From assembly GCA_013791935.1 (NCBI GenBank), contig VMSV01000042.1, positions 1 to 35,527 of the forward strand: DNA of 35,527 nt, written 5' to 3'. This stretch comes from Desulfobacteraceae bacterium. GTDB lineage: Bacteria > Desulfobacterota > Desulfobacteria > Desulfobacterales > UBA5616. Of this stretch, positions 22,860 to 32,301 are shown piece after piece. How positions within the stretch are numbered: the first letter of the stretch is position 1; the number at the start of each line of letters is the position of its first letter. The translations under genes were made by a program, and so were the position numbers. The notes beneath the pieces are model-generated. The model saw only the letters and a program-made list of their open reading frames with translations. It was not told the DNA's origin and ran no database searches.

Positions 22860-23855
22860 ATGGAATCCATGGAATTAATCCTGACCATTGTAGTTTCAAC
22901 CCTGATTATTGGATGCATGTTTTTCTATTTCACCCGGAGCATCAGAAGGCTTGTTCATAAAGAATCGGAACTGAACCAGACTTTTTCCGCCCGGAAAGAA
23001 CACTTTGAAAAATGTTCTGAAGAACTGGCAAAAACCAGCACGGATTTGTTCAAGGCCGCTGAACATGTAAAACTTCTGGAACTCCGACTCAAGAAGAGCA
23101 ATGACCAATGCCGGGATATCCTGGAAACCATGGAGGATGAATATTTTGAAACGGATCTTGCCGGTAATCATACTTACGTCAACCAAGCCATTTGCAGGAG
23201 TTCAGGTTATACCTTTGAGGAATATGTCCACCTCTCCTACAAAGATCTCGCATCCTCGCCCGAAAGTGCGGACAGGATCTATAAAATTTTCAACAGAATC
23301 TATAAAACAGGGATACCGGCTACAATTGTGGACCATGAAGTACGAAGGAAGGATGGTTCCTTAAAAGCCCTGGAAATGTCCACATCATTGATTCTGGATG
23401 AATTCGGTGAACCAGTGGGTTTCAGGGGAATCGCCCGGGACGTCACCGAAAAGAAAAGAATTGAAGCTGCCTTGCGACAAAGCGAAGAGCGATATCGAAA
23501 CATTCTCGAATCCATGTACGACGGTTACTATGAGATTGATTTGGCAGGCAGATTCACCTTTGTCAATTCAGCCATGACCAGAATCCTCGGATTTGATAAA
23601 AACGAGCTCATGGGAAAGCACTACAAATCCTACATGGATGGATACCAGGCCAACAAGGTTTTCAAGGTATTCAACGGCGTTTTTAACACGGGCGCCCCGG
23701 ACAAAGGGATTGGCCATGAAATCATTAGAAAGGACGGCGAAAAACGATATGTGGAAGCTGCCGTCACCCTTCTAACGGACGAAAGAAAAGACCGAATAGG
23801 CTTCAGGGGTGTATTAAGGGACATCACTGAAAGACCTCCTGCACTTGCATCATAA
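22860..23855 (+). CDS. Membrane-anchored protein with two PAS domains and no kinase domain
   Basis: A 331-residue sensor-like protein. One transmembrane helix (about residues 5-25) is followed by a coiled coil (about 30-85) and two PAS/PAC domains (about 85-200 and 207-325). The second PAS, with RYRNILESMYDGYYEIDLAG, is strikingly similar to the first PAS of the histidine kinase at 27240-29273. It ends just after the PAC motif (FRGVLRDITER) without HisKA, HATPase, GGDEF or other output. It could pass a signal to the next gene (REC-PAS-kinase, now broken), or be the surviving front of a larger kinase. The ATG at 22860 has no good ribosome binding site, so the start is uncertain. Confidence 0.8.
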   Translation: MESMELILTIVVSTLIIGCMFFYFTRSIRRLVHKESELNQTFSARKEHFEKCSEELAKTSTDLFKAAEHVKLLELRLKKSNDQCRDILETMEDEYFETDLAGNHTYVNQAICRSSGYTFEEYVHLSYKDLASSPESADRIYKIFNRIYKTGIPATIVDHEVRRKDGSLKALEMSTSLILDEFGEPVGFRGIARDVTEKKRIEAALRQSEERYRNILESMYDGYYEIDLAGRFTFVNSAMTRILGFDKNELMGKHYKSYMDGYQANKVFKVFNGVFNTGAPDKGIGHEIIRKDGEKRYVEAAVTLLTDERKDRIGFRGVLRDITERPPALAS

Positions 23856-23864
23856 AGGTAAAGT

Positions 23865-24866
23865 ATGAGCGGATCTGTTTTAATTTTAGATGATGAACCT
23901 GCATTGGGTCGAATGGTTAAAGCCATATTGGAGCCCGCTGGCTTGCCCTGTTTTATTGCCGAAAATACATTCCAGGCTTCGGAATATCTCGATCGTGAGA
24001 AGATCATATTGCTGCTATGCGACATCCAGCTGAATGAGGAAACCAGCGGCCTGACTTTTGCCCGTAATGTTCTTCAGAGCCATAAAGACATCGGCGTCAT
24101 CATGATGACCGGCCTTGAAAATGACTCTTTGATTGAAGAGGCTTTTAAAATCGGGGTGTTCGACTTTATTTCCAAGCCGGTTAACAAAAAAAGACTGATC
24201 ATTTCCACGACAAATGCCCAACGGCGATTGAATCTGGAAAGCCAAGCCAGAAACCACCAGGATCACCTGGAACAGACCGTGGCCCAAAGAACCGATGCCC
24301 TGAACAATACCCTGGCCCAACTTGAAAATACATACCAGGCCCTTCATCAAAGCGAGGCCCATTACCGGATGCTGGTGGACAATATCCCCTGTATCGTTTA
24401 TCAGGGTTTTGCAGATTGGACGTTTGGTTTTGTGGATCCGAAAATCCAGACATCCACTGGATTTTCTTCCAATGAATTTTTGAACCAAGGGAAAAAATGA
24501 AGTGACCTTATCCTTTCCGAGGATTATCCCAAGGCCAGGCAGGCCATTTTGGATGCCCTAAAAAAAGACGGCCAATTGGGAAAAATCCGGATCAGCACAA
24601 GATCCAAGGGCAAGCATGTTGAAATCCGCATTCAAGATACCGGCACCGGTATTCCCCCAAAAATTCAAAACAAGGTGTTTGACCCCTTTTTCACCACAAA
24701 ACCAGTGGGAAAAGGAACCGGCCAAGGCCTTGCCATCGCCTTTAAAGCCATTCATGAAAAACACGGCGGGGTGTTAAAATTTGAAACAGAAGAAAATAAA
24801 GGAACAACCTTTATCATGACCCTCCCTGTAACCGGAACCAAATCCCAGCCAATCGGAAAAGCATAG
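23865..24866 (+). pseudogene. Decayed REC-PAS-histidine kinase: in-frame TGA and apparent internal deletion
   Basis: First part, 23865-24500: a receiver domain with acidic pair Asp9/Asp10, phospho-acceptor Asp53, Thr82 and Lys104, then a coiled coil (about 115-165) and the start of a PAS domain. It stops at TGA (24498-24500). The same frame stays open to 24866. Directly after the TGA it reads SDLILSEDYPKAR; homologous PAS domains have Trp-Ser-Asp-Leu-Ile at this place, so TGA probably replaced TGG. Then the rest of the PAS, the whole HisKA and the N box are missing. The ATPase domain resumes at QAILDALKKDGQLGK with DTGTGIPP, FDPFFTTK and GKGTGQGLAIA. AGGCCA occurs at 24532 and again at 24541, at the apparent junction. 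The receiver part may still be made as a 211-residue protein. Confidence 0.75.
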
Positions 24867-24883
24867 AATCAGCCAGGCTTTTT

Positions 24884-26026
24884 TTACGACCCGGAAACAA
24901 AAACCTTTATGGGCTCCTTGATGCGTGAATGCCCTGCCATGGAATTCAACCGGCTCAAAATTACCTCCGTAATCACCTGTCCCCTGGAAATCAGCAATAC
25001 ACCATCTTTGGTTCGAATGTCCTCTGCCAGAATCATGGCAATTCGGAGCTCATCCATGCTCACCTCTTCCATTCGATACGTAAGCTCCGTTCCGAGAATA
25101 TGTTCGAACACCTCCAGAACTTCGGGATCATAAATCCCCTGGCCATCTTTGAGCTTTTTAAAAGCCATGCCCTTGGGGAGTCCTTTGGATTCCAGCATGT
25201 CAAAATCCAGCACGGCTTTGAGGATTCTTGCCTCCAGAGGGATTTCATTCCCCTGGAGATCCTGCTCTTTCATTCCGAAGGAATCGTACACGAAATTCTG
25301 GCATTTAATAATTTCAGCCACTTCTTCCATCCTGGGAATATTGGACAAAAGATCCTGGCCGATCATGGGGTGCTTTTCATAGGCAGCCTTCTCATTGGCT
25401 GCAAGCTCCTGTCCTTTATATATTTTTTTCAGCGCTTCATTGGAGAGGACTACACAGCCGATCTGGGACAACAGCGCAGCGGTTTCCATCTGCCAGAGAT
25501 TTTTAACTTCAAAAATGGAGGCGATTTCCGAGCAATATTTGCGGATTCTACTGGCCCGGCCAAAGGCTTCAGGGTTCACCAGCGCCAGCACGTCGGTGAG
25601 CATGTTGATGCATCCCTTCAGGGTCTTTTCCAGGAGTTCCTTTTCCGACGTGACGAGGCGGTATTGTTCAATCCCCGTACTGACGGCCATGCTCAAGGCG
25701 GTTGTGTGACAGGGCTTGGTGAGGAATCTGAAAACACTTCCCTCATTGACCGCCTCAATGGCGGCCTTAAGATCCGCGTTTCCGGTCAAGATCATTCGAA
25801 CCGTGTCCGGATGTTTTTCCCGAACTTTTTTCAGAAATTCAATTCCATCCATTTCGGGCATCCGAAGATCCGACACGATCACCGCAAAGGGCCCGTGTTC
25901 CTTGACCGCCTGGAGTCCTTTTTGCGGCCCCAGGGCAATGGTGGTATCGTGTACGGTTCTAAGCTGCCTGCGAATACCTTCCAGTACATTGATTTCATCA
26001 TCCGCAAAAAGAACTTTATCATTCAT
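24884..26026 (-). CDS. Response regulator with a degenerate HD-GYP-type output domain
   Basis: A 380-residue protein. The receiver domain (1-120) is intact: Asp9/Asp10, phospho-acceptor Asp53 in VSDLRMPEMDG, Thr81, Lys104. Residues about 135-345 follow the HD-GYP layout (RASRIRKYCSEIASIF; KHPMIGQDLLSNIP; ARILKAVLDFDML) but have lost the catalytic residues: LLSQIG (185-190) stands where LLHDIG is expected, and KCQNFVYDSFG (241-251) where HHExxDGxGYP would be. So it should not hydrolyse cyclic di-GMP but could bind it or act through protein contacts. ATG at 26026 is chosen because AGAGG is close upstream; it overlaps the previous gene by eight bases. It is the last gene of a kinase/REC-HDOD/REC-HD-GYP operon. 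Confidence 0.85.
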   Translation of the reverse strand: MNDKVLFADDEINVLEGIRRQLRTVHDTTIALGPQKGLQAVKEHGPFAVIVSDLRMPEMDGIEFLKKVREKHPDTVRMILTGNADLKAAIEAVNEGSVFRFLTKPCHTTALSMAVSTGIEQYRLVTSEKELLEKTLKGCINMLTDVLALVNPEAFGRASRIRKYCSEIASIFEVKNLWQMETAALLSQIGCVVLSNEALKKIYKGQELAANEKAAYEKHPMIGQDLLSNIPRMEEVAEIIKCQNFVYDSFGMKEQDLQGNEIPLEARILKAVLDFDMLESKGLPKGMAFKKLKDGQGIYDPEVLEVFEHILGTELTYRMEEVSMDELRIAMILAEDIRTKDGVLLISRGQVITEVILSRLNSMAGHSRIKEPIKVFVSGS

Positions 26027-27239
26027 ATTCACCTCTATTTTGTAAAACATCCCGACCCAGGGCTTCCCAGGCACTTATTCTCCCCGTAACCCCCACGATT
26101 TCAGCATATTCCATAATCTCCTCCGGATAGGGGTTTTCTACGGATTCGGGGCTTTCAAGAACCTTGATGATGGCATTGGATAAAGCCGCCGCCATCAAAG
26201 CCATCTCCTTTGGATCGCTTGCAAAAAGAGGATGGTGGTGAAACGCTACGGGCTTTACCAAAGCCACCGGAAGCCCCCAGAGACATAAAACATAGGCGCC
26301 GGCTTCCGAGTGTGTGGTCTTGAAGATTTCAGTTTCCGCAGCCTCGTAAGAGCAACTCTCAACCCTTATTTTTTCAAGTACTTCCCCGTATTGTTCCTTC
26401 TTATAGGTCGACAGGGCCAGCTTTCCCACATCATGAAGCATGCCGGCGAAAAAGGCTTCATCTTTCTCCTTTTCATTGCATCCTTCGGAAAGCGCAATGG
26501 CCTTGGCAAGGTTTGCGACTTTCATGGAATGGGTTAAGAGCTCATCCAGGTCCAGCGAACTTTTCCCGGCGTCGCTGAAAATGGAAAAGACCTCCACCGT
26601 AAGCACCAGTGTGCGAATGGATTCCAGGCCCAGCAATTTGACAGCTTGGAATGGATCATTGACATTGCGGCCCAGACCGAAGAAAGATGAATTCACCATT
26701 TTGAGCAGTTTCGTGGTCATGCCCAGGTCCCGGGCGATGATGTCCCCGATCTTCCTTGTGGAAACATCCGGTTCATTAAGGGATTCCATCAGTTCCATGT
26801 ACAATGAAGGCAGGCTGGGAAGGGATTCCATTTGGATAAAAAACCCTCTGATTTTTGCATCCGGCAACAAGCTGCGGATCAGGCACGCGTCATTGATGGT
26901 GGAGATGATTTTAGCCGAGTCGCAGGGCTTTGCCAGATACCGGTGGGCGGCCTGAACACTTTTTAAAGCCATCTCTTTTTCTGAATGGCCGGACAAAATG
27001 ATGCGAACCATGTGAGGGTGACGTTTTTTCACTTCCGCCAGCAGGTCCGCCCCGTCCATTTTGGGCATTCTCATATCGCTGATGATCACGTCAAAGTGCT
27101 TTTCTTCCATCATGGCCAGCGCTTCTTCCCCGCCCGGGGCGAAACGCATGTCCCATTCCTTGTGTTTATTTCGCAACATCCTGCGAAGCCCGTCAAGAAC
27201 ATAAGACTCATCATCAACAAATAGTACGGAAAGGCTCAT
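26019..27239 (-). CDS. Response regulator with HDOD output domain
   Basis: A 406-residue protein: receiver domain (1-120) with Asp9/Asp10, phospho-acceptor Asp55 in ISDMRMPKMDG, Ser83 and Lys104, then an HDOD domain (about 130-330). HDOD marks seen are LPSLPSLYMELMESLN, VNSSFFGLGR and GMLHDVGKLALSTY, where His269-Asp270 is kept. HDOD domains are HD relatives mostly without shown catalysis and appear in signalling proteins of motile and environmental bacteria. Its ATG directly follows the kinase TAA with no gap, and its stop overlaps the next gene, so the three products are translationally coupled and likely form one pathway with the PAS kinase as phosphodonor. Confidence 0.93.
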   Translation of the reverse strand: MSLSVLFVDDESYVLDGLRRMLRNKHKEWDMRFAPGGEEALAMMEEKHFDVIISDMRMPKMDGADLLAEVKKRHPHMVRIILSGHSEKEMALKSVQAAHRYLAKPCDSAKIISTINDACLIRSLLPDAKIRGFFIQMESLPSLPSLYMELMESLNEPDVSTRKIGDIIARDLGMTTKLLKMVNSSFFGLGRNVNDPFQAVKLLGLESIRTLVLTVEVFSIFSDAGKSSLDLDELLTHSMKVANLAKAIALSEGCNEKEKDEAFFAGMLHDVGKLALSTYKKEQYGEVLEKIRVESCSYEAAETEIFKTTHSEAGAYVLCLWGLPVALVKPVAFHHHPLFASDPKEMALMAAALSNAIIKVLESPESVENPYPEEIMEYAEIVGVTGRISAWEALGRDVLQNRGEYE

Positions 27240-29273
27240 TTATTCTCCTCCCGTCTGATCATCGGTATCTGTTTTGACATCCTTCGGGAGCTCAATGATA
27301 AATTCCGAACCCTTCCCCGGCTCGGAGATCACACGAATACTTCCGCCATGCTTTTCAACGATCACGGAATGGGAGATGGCAAGACCCTGGCCGGTGCCTT
27401 TTCCCACTTCCTTTGTGGTAAAAAAGGGATCGAATATTTTTTCCTTGATTTCAGGGGGGATGCCGGACCCGTTGTCCTTTATTTTTATTACGATGTGGCT
27501 CTCTTGATTTTCGGTGCAGAGGACGATCTTCCCCTTTCTTTCCCCATCCATTCTTTGGGCCTGTTCAATGGCGTGGGCGGCATTGACGATCATGTTTAAA
27601 AGCACCTGATTGAGCTCTCCCGGGTAACAGAACAAAAGCGGAAGGTCTTTATCAAAAATCGTTTCCAGTTCCGCCACGTATTTCCATTCATTCCTTGCCA
27701 CGGTAATGGTGCTTTCCAGGGATTTATTGATATCAATATACGTTTTTTCCTTTTGTTCCGGATGGGAAAATTCCTTAACGGACTGGACAATGCTGGTGAC
27801 CCGCTCGATGCCTTCCAGGGATTGATTGATGGCGTTGGGGATGTCTTCCATAAGGTAGTCCAGGTCTTTTTCTTTTTTAATTCTCTCCACATCAGAAACC
27901 AAACCGGATAGATCGCCCCCCTCCTTTGCCGTTGTGAGCAGCCTTTCATATTGATTCATCACCGCTTTCAGATCTCCAAAAGCATCCTTAAGAAAGCGAG
28001 TGTTATCTCCCACATATTGACTCGGCGTGTTGATTTCATGGGCGATTCCGGCGGCCAGGCTTCCGATGGCTTCCAGTTTCTGGGCCTGACCCAGCTGGCT
28101 TTCCAGTATTTTTCGGTTGGTGATATTCGCCCCCTGAATCAGAATGGACCTTCTGGAGCCTTCCCGGCTGAAAATATTATCCAGCCTGATCCCCAGCAGC
28201 CCTTCCTTGCCGCTGGTCTGGGTGAATTTCAAATCATCGACTCGAACGGATTTTTTCCCTTTTCGACATTTTTCAATTTCTTTGGCCAATTCTCTCCAAT
28301 CCCAGGGGATGGCGATTTCAAATATCACCCTTCCCAAGACTTCTTTTTCAGTGAAGCCGAACTGTCGTTCCGCTTCCGTATTCCAAAATTCAATGGTATT
28401 GTTTGCTGAAACAGCAATGAGGATGGAAGAAATGGAGTTGATCAGCAATGTGATTCTCTCATGGGAATTTTTTAAAAAGGTCTCATCCTGCCTCCTTTTT
28501 GTAATATCCCTTGCCAGAATGATGAAGCCGGTGGGTCTGCCCTCTTGGTCCTTGGTAATGGCGGTTCGGATTTCAGCCGGAAATTTTTTCCCATCGTTTT
28601 TTAACAAGAAAAGCTCGTCGTTGAAGGGAATATTCGTGGCCAGAAAATTCTGGAACTCATGGATCACCCGGTCCTGATCTTCCTTTGGTATGAATTTTAG
28701 AATGTATTGGCCGATAATTTCCTTTTCATCTTTGTACCCGAACAATTTGCAGCCCTTGGGATTCATCATTTCGACCTTGTAGTTCATGTCGAAAAACGCA
28801 ATGGTATCCGGGGAGGTCTTGATGATGCTCCGGTGGCGCTCCTCACTTTCCTGAAGAGCGAGCTGGGCCTTTTTCAGTTCACTGATATCCCGGGCGATGC
28901 CCTTAAACCCGATGGGCTTTCCCTTGGAATCCTTCAGAAGCGACGAGGAGGTCTGGAGGTATTTTCTTTCCCCATCTTTGGTAATGATTTCATACTGAAT
29001 GCCTTTTGCGGATTGGCCTGTGTTAAATACTTTAATAAATTCGTTGTTTAAATGTTCCACATCCTTCGGGCTGGCCGCATACTCCCTGGAATGCATACCC
29101 ATCATTTCATCGGGAGGATAACCGTTCATCCTCGCCATGGCATCGTTAAAAAAAGTCAAATTCCCCCGCAAGTCCACCTCGTAATACCCTTCTTCAATGC
29201 TTTCGAGAATGATGCGGTATTTTTCAGTGCTTTTCAGAAGCTCATTTTCCGTATCCGAATCAAAGGTCATCAT
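27240..29273 (-). CDS. Cytoplasmic sensor histidine kinase with three PAS domains
   Basis: A 677-residue kinase without transmembrane helix, so it should sense an internal signal. Three PAS/PAC domains run about 15-135, 145-260 and 270-390. The dimerisation domain has phospho-acceptor His412 in LAAGIAHEINTPSQYVGDN. The ATPase has N box NAAHAI (564-569), G1 DNGSGIPP, F box FDPFFTTK and G2 GKGTGQGLAIS. The NTPSQYVGDN variant of the H box marks a kinase group common in deltaproteobacteria. GAGG precedes two adjacent ATGs (29273, 29270); either may be used. It heads the operon with the two response regulators, its likely partners, and is divergent from the hybrid kinase gene. Confidence 0.95.
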   Translation of the reverse strand: MMTFDSDTENELLKSTEKYRIILESIEEGYYEVDLRGNLTFFNDAMARMNGYPPDEMMGMHSREYAASPKDVEHLNNEFIKVFNTGQSAKGIQYEIITKDGERKYLQTSSSLLKDSKGKPIGFKGIARDISELKKAQLALQESEERHRSIIKTSPDTIAFFDMNYKVEMMNPKGCKLFGYKDEKEIIGQYILKFIPKEDQDRVIHEFQNFLATNIPFNDELFLLKNDGKKFPAEIRTAITKDQEGRPTGFIILARDITKRRQDETFLKNSHERITLLINSISSILIAVSANNTIEFWNTEAERQFGFTEKEVLGRVIFEIAIPWDWRELAKEIEKCRKGKKSVRVDDLKFTQTSGKEGLLGIRLDNIFSREGSRRSILIQGANITNRKILESQLGQAQKLEAIGSLAAGIAHEINTPSQYVGDNTRFLKDAFGDLKAVMNQYERLLTTAKEGGDLSGLVSDVERIKKEKDLDYLMEDIPNAINQSLEGIERVTSIVQSVKEFSHPEQKEKTYIDINKSLESTITVARNEWKYVAELETIFDKDLPLLFCYPGELNQVLLNMIVNAAHAIEQAQRMDGERKGKIVLCTENQESHIVIKIKDNGSGIPPEIKEKIFDPFFTTKEVGKGTGQGLAISHSVIVEKHGGSIRVISEPGKGSEFIIELPKDVKTDTDDQTGGE

Positions 29274-29518
29274 TTCACCTCAGGCACCCATAAAATATAA
29301 GATTCATCGATTGATAAACCTGATAACTATATCGTCTCCCTTGGGGTAATCTTTAATGGGTGGACCAAAATTGCCATGGCTATTGATGATTTTCTATGGT
29401 ATTTCAAGAAAAAGATAAAGGCAGACAAAGCCCCCATCCGCCTGCTCCATTGACCTATTTCTTTAGGCATCAGCTTAAGAAGTATTATTTTCCAATATTT
29501 GAACCTTCAGGAACCCCT

Positions 29519-31738
29519 ATGGAAACTCGCGAAAAACCAAACTTAGCAAAAATCCTCATGGCCGGTTTCGGCCTCCTGATTATGATCTTCCTTTTGATCG
29601 ATCTTCTTTTGTTTTATGGCATGACTCGAATGAATGGACAGGCATTGGAAACCTCCACAAGCCTTCGCGTGCTCCTGATTTTTTCTGTCCTCACGGGAAC
29701 CGGGGCTTCCATCCTATTGGCCATGATAACCGCACAATATATCAAACACTCGACCCGCTCGCTGAAGGAAAAACAAACTGAACTCTTTGAAAAACAAGCC
29801 ATGTTCCATGCCGCCATGGATCATGGCCATGGCGGAATTGTGATTGTCGATGCACCGGACGGTCGTATCCGGTATATCAATCAAGAAGCCAAGAACTTTT
29901 TAGGGGCTCCTGAAAAATCCATCCATGAAACCAGCATGCAAGCATATTTTTCCGATTGGAAAATAACCCGGGTGGACGGCACACCCTTTGAAGAAAACGA
30001 AGTTCCCCTGACCCGGGCCCTAAGATTCGGTGAAACCTCCGGGATGGACTTCATGGTTCAAACCCATGAAGGCGAATTTCGCCGGATATCAGCCAACTCC
30101 GCCCCCATAAACGATGCCAACGGTGAAACCATTGCGGCCATCAGCATCTTCCTGGATATTGCAAAACTCAGGAAAACTGAGGAATCCCTCAAGAAAAGCG
30201 AAATGCTCCTTAATGAAATTCAGCGGATTTCAGGCATCGGGGGCTGGGAATACCGGGTGAAATCCAATCAGGTCATCTGGACCGACGAGGCCTACCGGAT
30301 TCACGGGGTGGCCAAAGGGGAATTCGATCCCAACGACCCGAGTTATTGGGAGGTCTTTTTCCACCCCGAAGACGGACGGAACCACCGGGAAAAATTTCAA
30401 AGGGCCATAAAGAACGGGGAGTCTTATGAAGCGGAATATCAGCTGAGAAGGGGCAACGGGGATCTCTGGGTAAAAACCACGGTCCAAGTTGAGAAAAAAG
30501 GCGAAGAAATTATCCGTGTTTTCGGCAACATGATGGATATTGATGAGTCCAAAAAAGCGGAATTGAAACAGAAAAGTCTGGAGGAACAACTGACCCAGGC
30601 CCAGAAGATGGAGGCGGTGGGGCGATTGGCAGGGGGCGTTTCCCATGATTTCAACAACCTCCTGTCCGTGACCCTGGGATATTCCGAAATGATCCTGGAT
30701 GAAATTCAGCCGGACCACCCTTTCCATGAAAGACTCAAGGCCATTCATGAGGTGTCCATTCGGGCAAAAAACCTCACACGCCAACTCCTGGCTTTCGGAA
30801 GAAAGCAGATCCTGGAGGTTAAACCCATTCCTATCAATGAGGTCATAACGGGATTTGAAAAACTCCTGAGAAGAGTGATCGGCGAGGATATTCGGCTTCA
30901 TATCCGGTGCGCCCGGGATATCGGCTTGGTCAGAGCCGACATCTCCCAAATGGAACAGGTGCTGATGAACCTTGTGGTAAATGCCAGAGACGCCATGCCC
31001 GACGGAGGGGAACTCACCCTGGAAACCGCTTCGGTCTATTTAGACAGCACCTATCTGGAGTCAAATCCGGGACTGAACGCAGGTCGCTATGTCCTGCTCA
31101 GCATCAGCGATACCGGAACCGGTATGCCGCCGGAGCTTCTTTCCCTTATTTTCGAGCCGTTTTTCAGCACCAAAAGCAAAGATAAAGGAACGGGCCTGGG
31201 GCTTTCCACCGTTTATGGCATTGTCAAACAACATGGTGGCGACATCAGCGTTTTCAGTGAGATAGGCCATGGAACCACCTTTAAAATCTTCCTGCCCAAT
31301 ATTCAGGACACATCCCTGGATGAACCTGAGCTCCTTTCCCAAAAAGGTCCGGGGATTGGTTCAGGCACCATCCTGCTGGTGGAGGATGAGCCTTCGGTCC
31401 GGAAACTGACTTTCAACATTCTGACCGGAAACGGATATTCCGTCATGGCCGCTGCCAGCGCGGAAGATGCCATCCTTCAGGCAAAGGCCTTTAAAGAGCC
31501 CATTGATCTGTTGCTTACAGACGTGATTCTGCCGGGCATGAAAGGCCCTGAACTCAAAGAGGAGATCAGCAAAATCCACCCGGAAACCCTCGTGCTTTTC
31601 ATGTCCGGCTATTCCGGTGAAATGATCAGCCGCCAGGGAATCCTGAAGCCCGGCATTCAATTCATGCATAAACCTTTTTCCAAAAAAGACCTGCTTCAAA
31701 AAGTAGCGGATGTAATTTCAGAATCGGATAAAACATGA
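29519..31738 (+). CDS. Membrane hybrid histidine kinase with C-terminal receiver
   Basis: A 739-residue hybrid kinase. Two transmembrane helices (about 10-35 and 50-74) have only a short loop between them, so outside sensing is unlikely. Two PAS domains follow (about 95-215 and 228-345), the second of the PAS_3 kind ([20 protein letters not shown]). HisKA has His376 in [11 protein letters not shown]. The ATPase has [32 protein letters not shown] and [13 protein letters not shown]. The receiver (about 615-735) has Glu622/Asp623, phospho-acceptor Asp668 and Lys718. I place the start at 29519 because AGGA is seven bases before it; a longer reading from 29396 lacks a ribosome binding site. Its stop overlaps the next gene by four bases. 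Confidence 0.93.
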   Translation: METREKPNLAKILMAGFGLLIMIFLLIDLLLFYGMTRMNGQALETSTSLRVLLIFSVLTGTGASILLAMITAQYIKHSTRSLKEKQTELFEKQAMFHAAMDHGHGGIVIVDAPDGRIRYINQEAKNFLGAPEKSIHETSMQAYFSDWKITRVDGTPFEENEVPLTRALRFGETSGMDFMVQTHEGEFRRISANSAPINDANGETIAAISIFLDIAKLRKTEESLKKSEMLLNEIQRISGIGGWEYRVKSNQVIWTDEAYRIHGVAKGEFDPNDPSYWEVFFHPEDGRNHREKFQRAIKNGESYEAEYQLRRGNGDLWVKTTVQVEKKGEEIIRVFGNMMDIDESKKAELKQKSLEEQLTQAQKMEAVGRLAGGVSHDFNNLLSVTLGYSEMILDEIQPDHPFHERLKAIHEVSIRAKNLTRQLLAFGRKQILEVKPIPINEVITGFEKLLRRVIGEDIRLHIRCARDIGLVRADISQMEQVLMNLVVNARDAMPDGGELTLETASVYLDSTYLESNPGLNAGRYVLLSISDTGTGMPPELLSLIFEPFFSTKSKDKGTGLGLSTVYGIVKQHGGDISVFSEIGHGTTFKIFLPNIQDTSLDEPELLSQKGPGIGSGTILLVEDEPSVRKLTFNILTGNGYSVMAAASAEDAILQAKAFKEPIDLLLTDVILPGMKGPELKEEISKIHPETLVLFMSGYSGEMISRQGILKPGIQFMHKPFSKKDLLQKVADVISESDKT

Positions 31739-32289
31739 AAAAAGTCGTCATCACCATCATCGGACCGGATAGGCCGGGCATCATCGCTTCGGTTTCCGAA
31801 ACCCTGTTCCAGCTGGAATGCAACATCGAAAACATCAGCCAGACTCTTCTGCAATCAGCCTTTGCCGGGATTTATGTGGTTTCCGTTCCCGAAAGCATGG
31901 ACTCGGATGAATTACAGCAAGCCATCCATTCGAATCTATCGGATCAGCACCTTCTGGTGGTGGTCATGCCACATCATGCCGAAACCCGGGATTTTAACAA
32001 ATCCCCCGTGGAATCCTTTATCGTCACCACCAGCGGTCCGGATCAGAAGGGGCTGGTGTCCAAGATTTCCCGCGTCATTGCAGACCATAACGCCAATATC
32101 ACCAACCTTGCGGCCGTATTCAAAGGGGGAGATGACCCGGACAGGAACATCATGGTGTATGAAATCGATGTTCCGGTTACCACGGACATCGGCAGGCTCT
32201 CGGAGAATCTCAAAAACAAGGCCTCGGAAAATGGCCTGGAACTTACCCTTCAGCATAAGAATATTTTTGATGCGGTCAATCGCATTTAA
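31735..32289 (+). CDS. Protein with two ACT domains (GcvR-like)
   Basis: A 184-residue protein made of two ACT domains, about 1-80 (VVITIIGPDRPGIIASVSET) and 95-175 (FIVTTSGPDQKGLVSKISRV). Each has the GPDxxG turn that in ACT proteins forms the amino-acid-binding site. GcvR, the best-known double-ACT protein, controls the glycine cleavage system through protein contact with GcvA. No gcv gene is here. The gene starts inside the last codons of the hybrid kinase (ATGA overlap) and is followed after 12 bases by a PFL-family gene, a pairing found in many bacteria and archaea. An amino-acid-responsive role for the pair is inference. Confidence 0.88.
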   Translation: MKKVVITIIGPDRPGIIASVSETLFQLECNIENISQTLLQSAFAGIYVVSVPESMDSDELQQAIHSNLSDQHLLVVVMPHHAETRDFNKSPVESFIVTTSGPDQKGLVSKISRVIADHNANITNLAAVFKGGDDPDRNIMVYEIDVPVTTDIGRLSENLKNKASENGLELTLQHKNIFDAVNRI

Positions 32290-32301
32290 GGAAAATCACC
32301 C

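Noticed and set aside
24498..24540. TGA read as selenocysteine
   Set aside because: The homologous residue is tryptophan, the PAS position is not redox-active, and the five-pair hairpin just after TGA does not look like a bacterial SECIS. The downstream deletion also argues for decay.
24929..26089. 386-codon plus-strand ORF opposite the REC-HD-GYP gene
   Set aside because: Shadow of a clear receiver-domain gene; its translation is rich in His, Phe and Gln without motifs.
29360..29385. Sigma-54 promoter before the hybrid kinase (TGGACC...TTGCC)
   Set aside because: The GG and GC elements are nine bases apart instead of ten, and the flanking consensus is poor.
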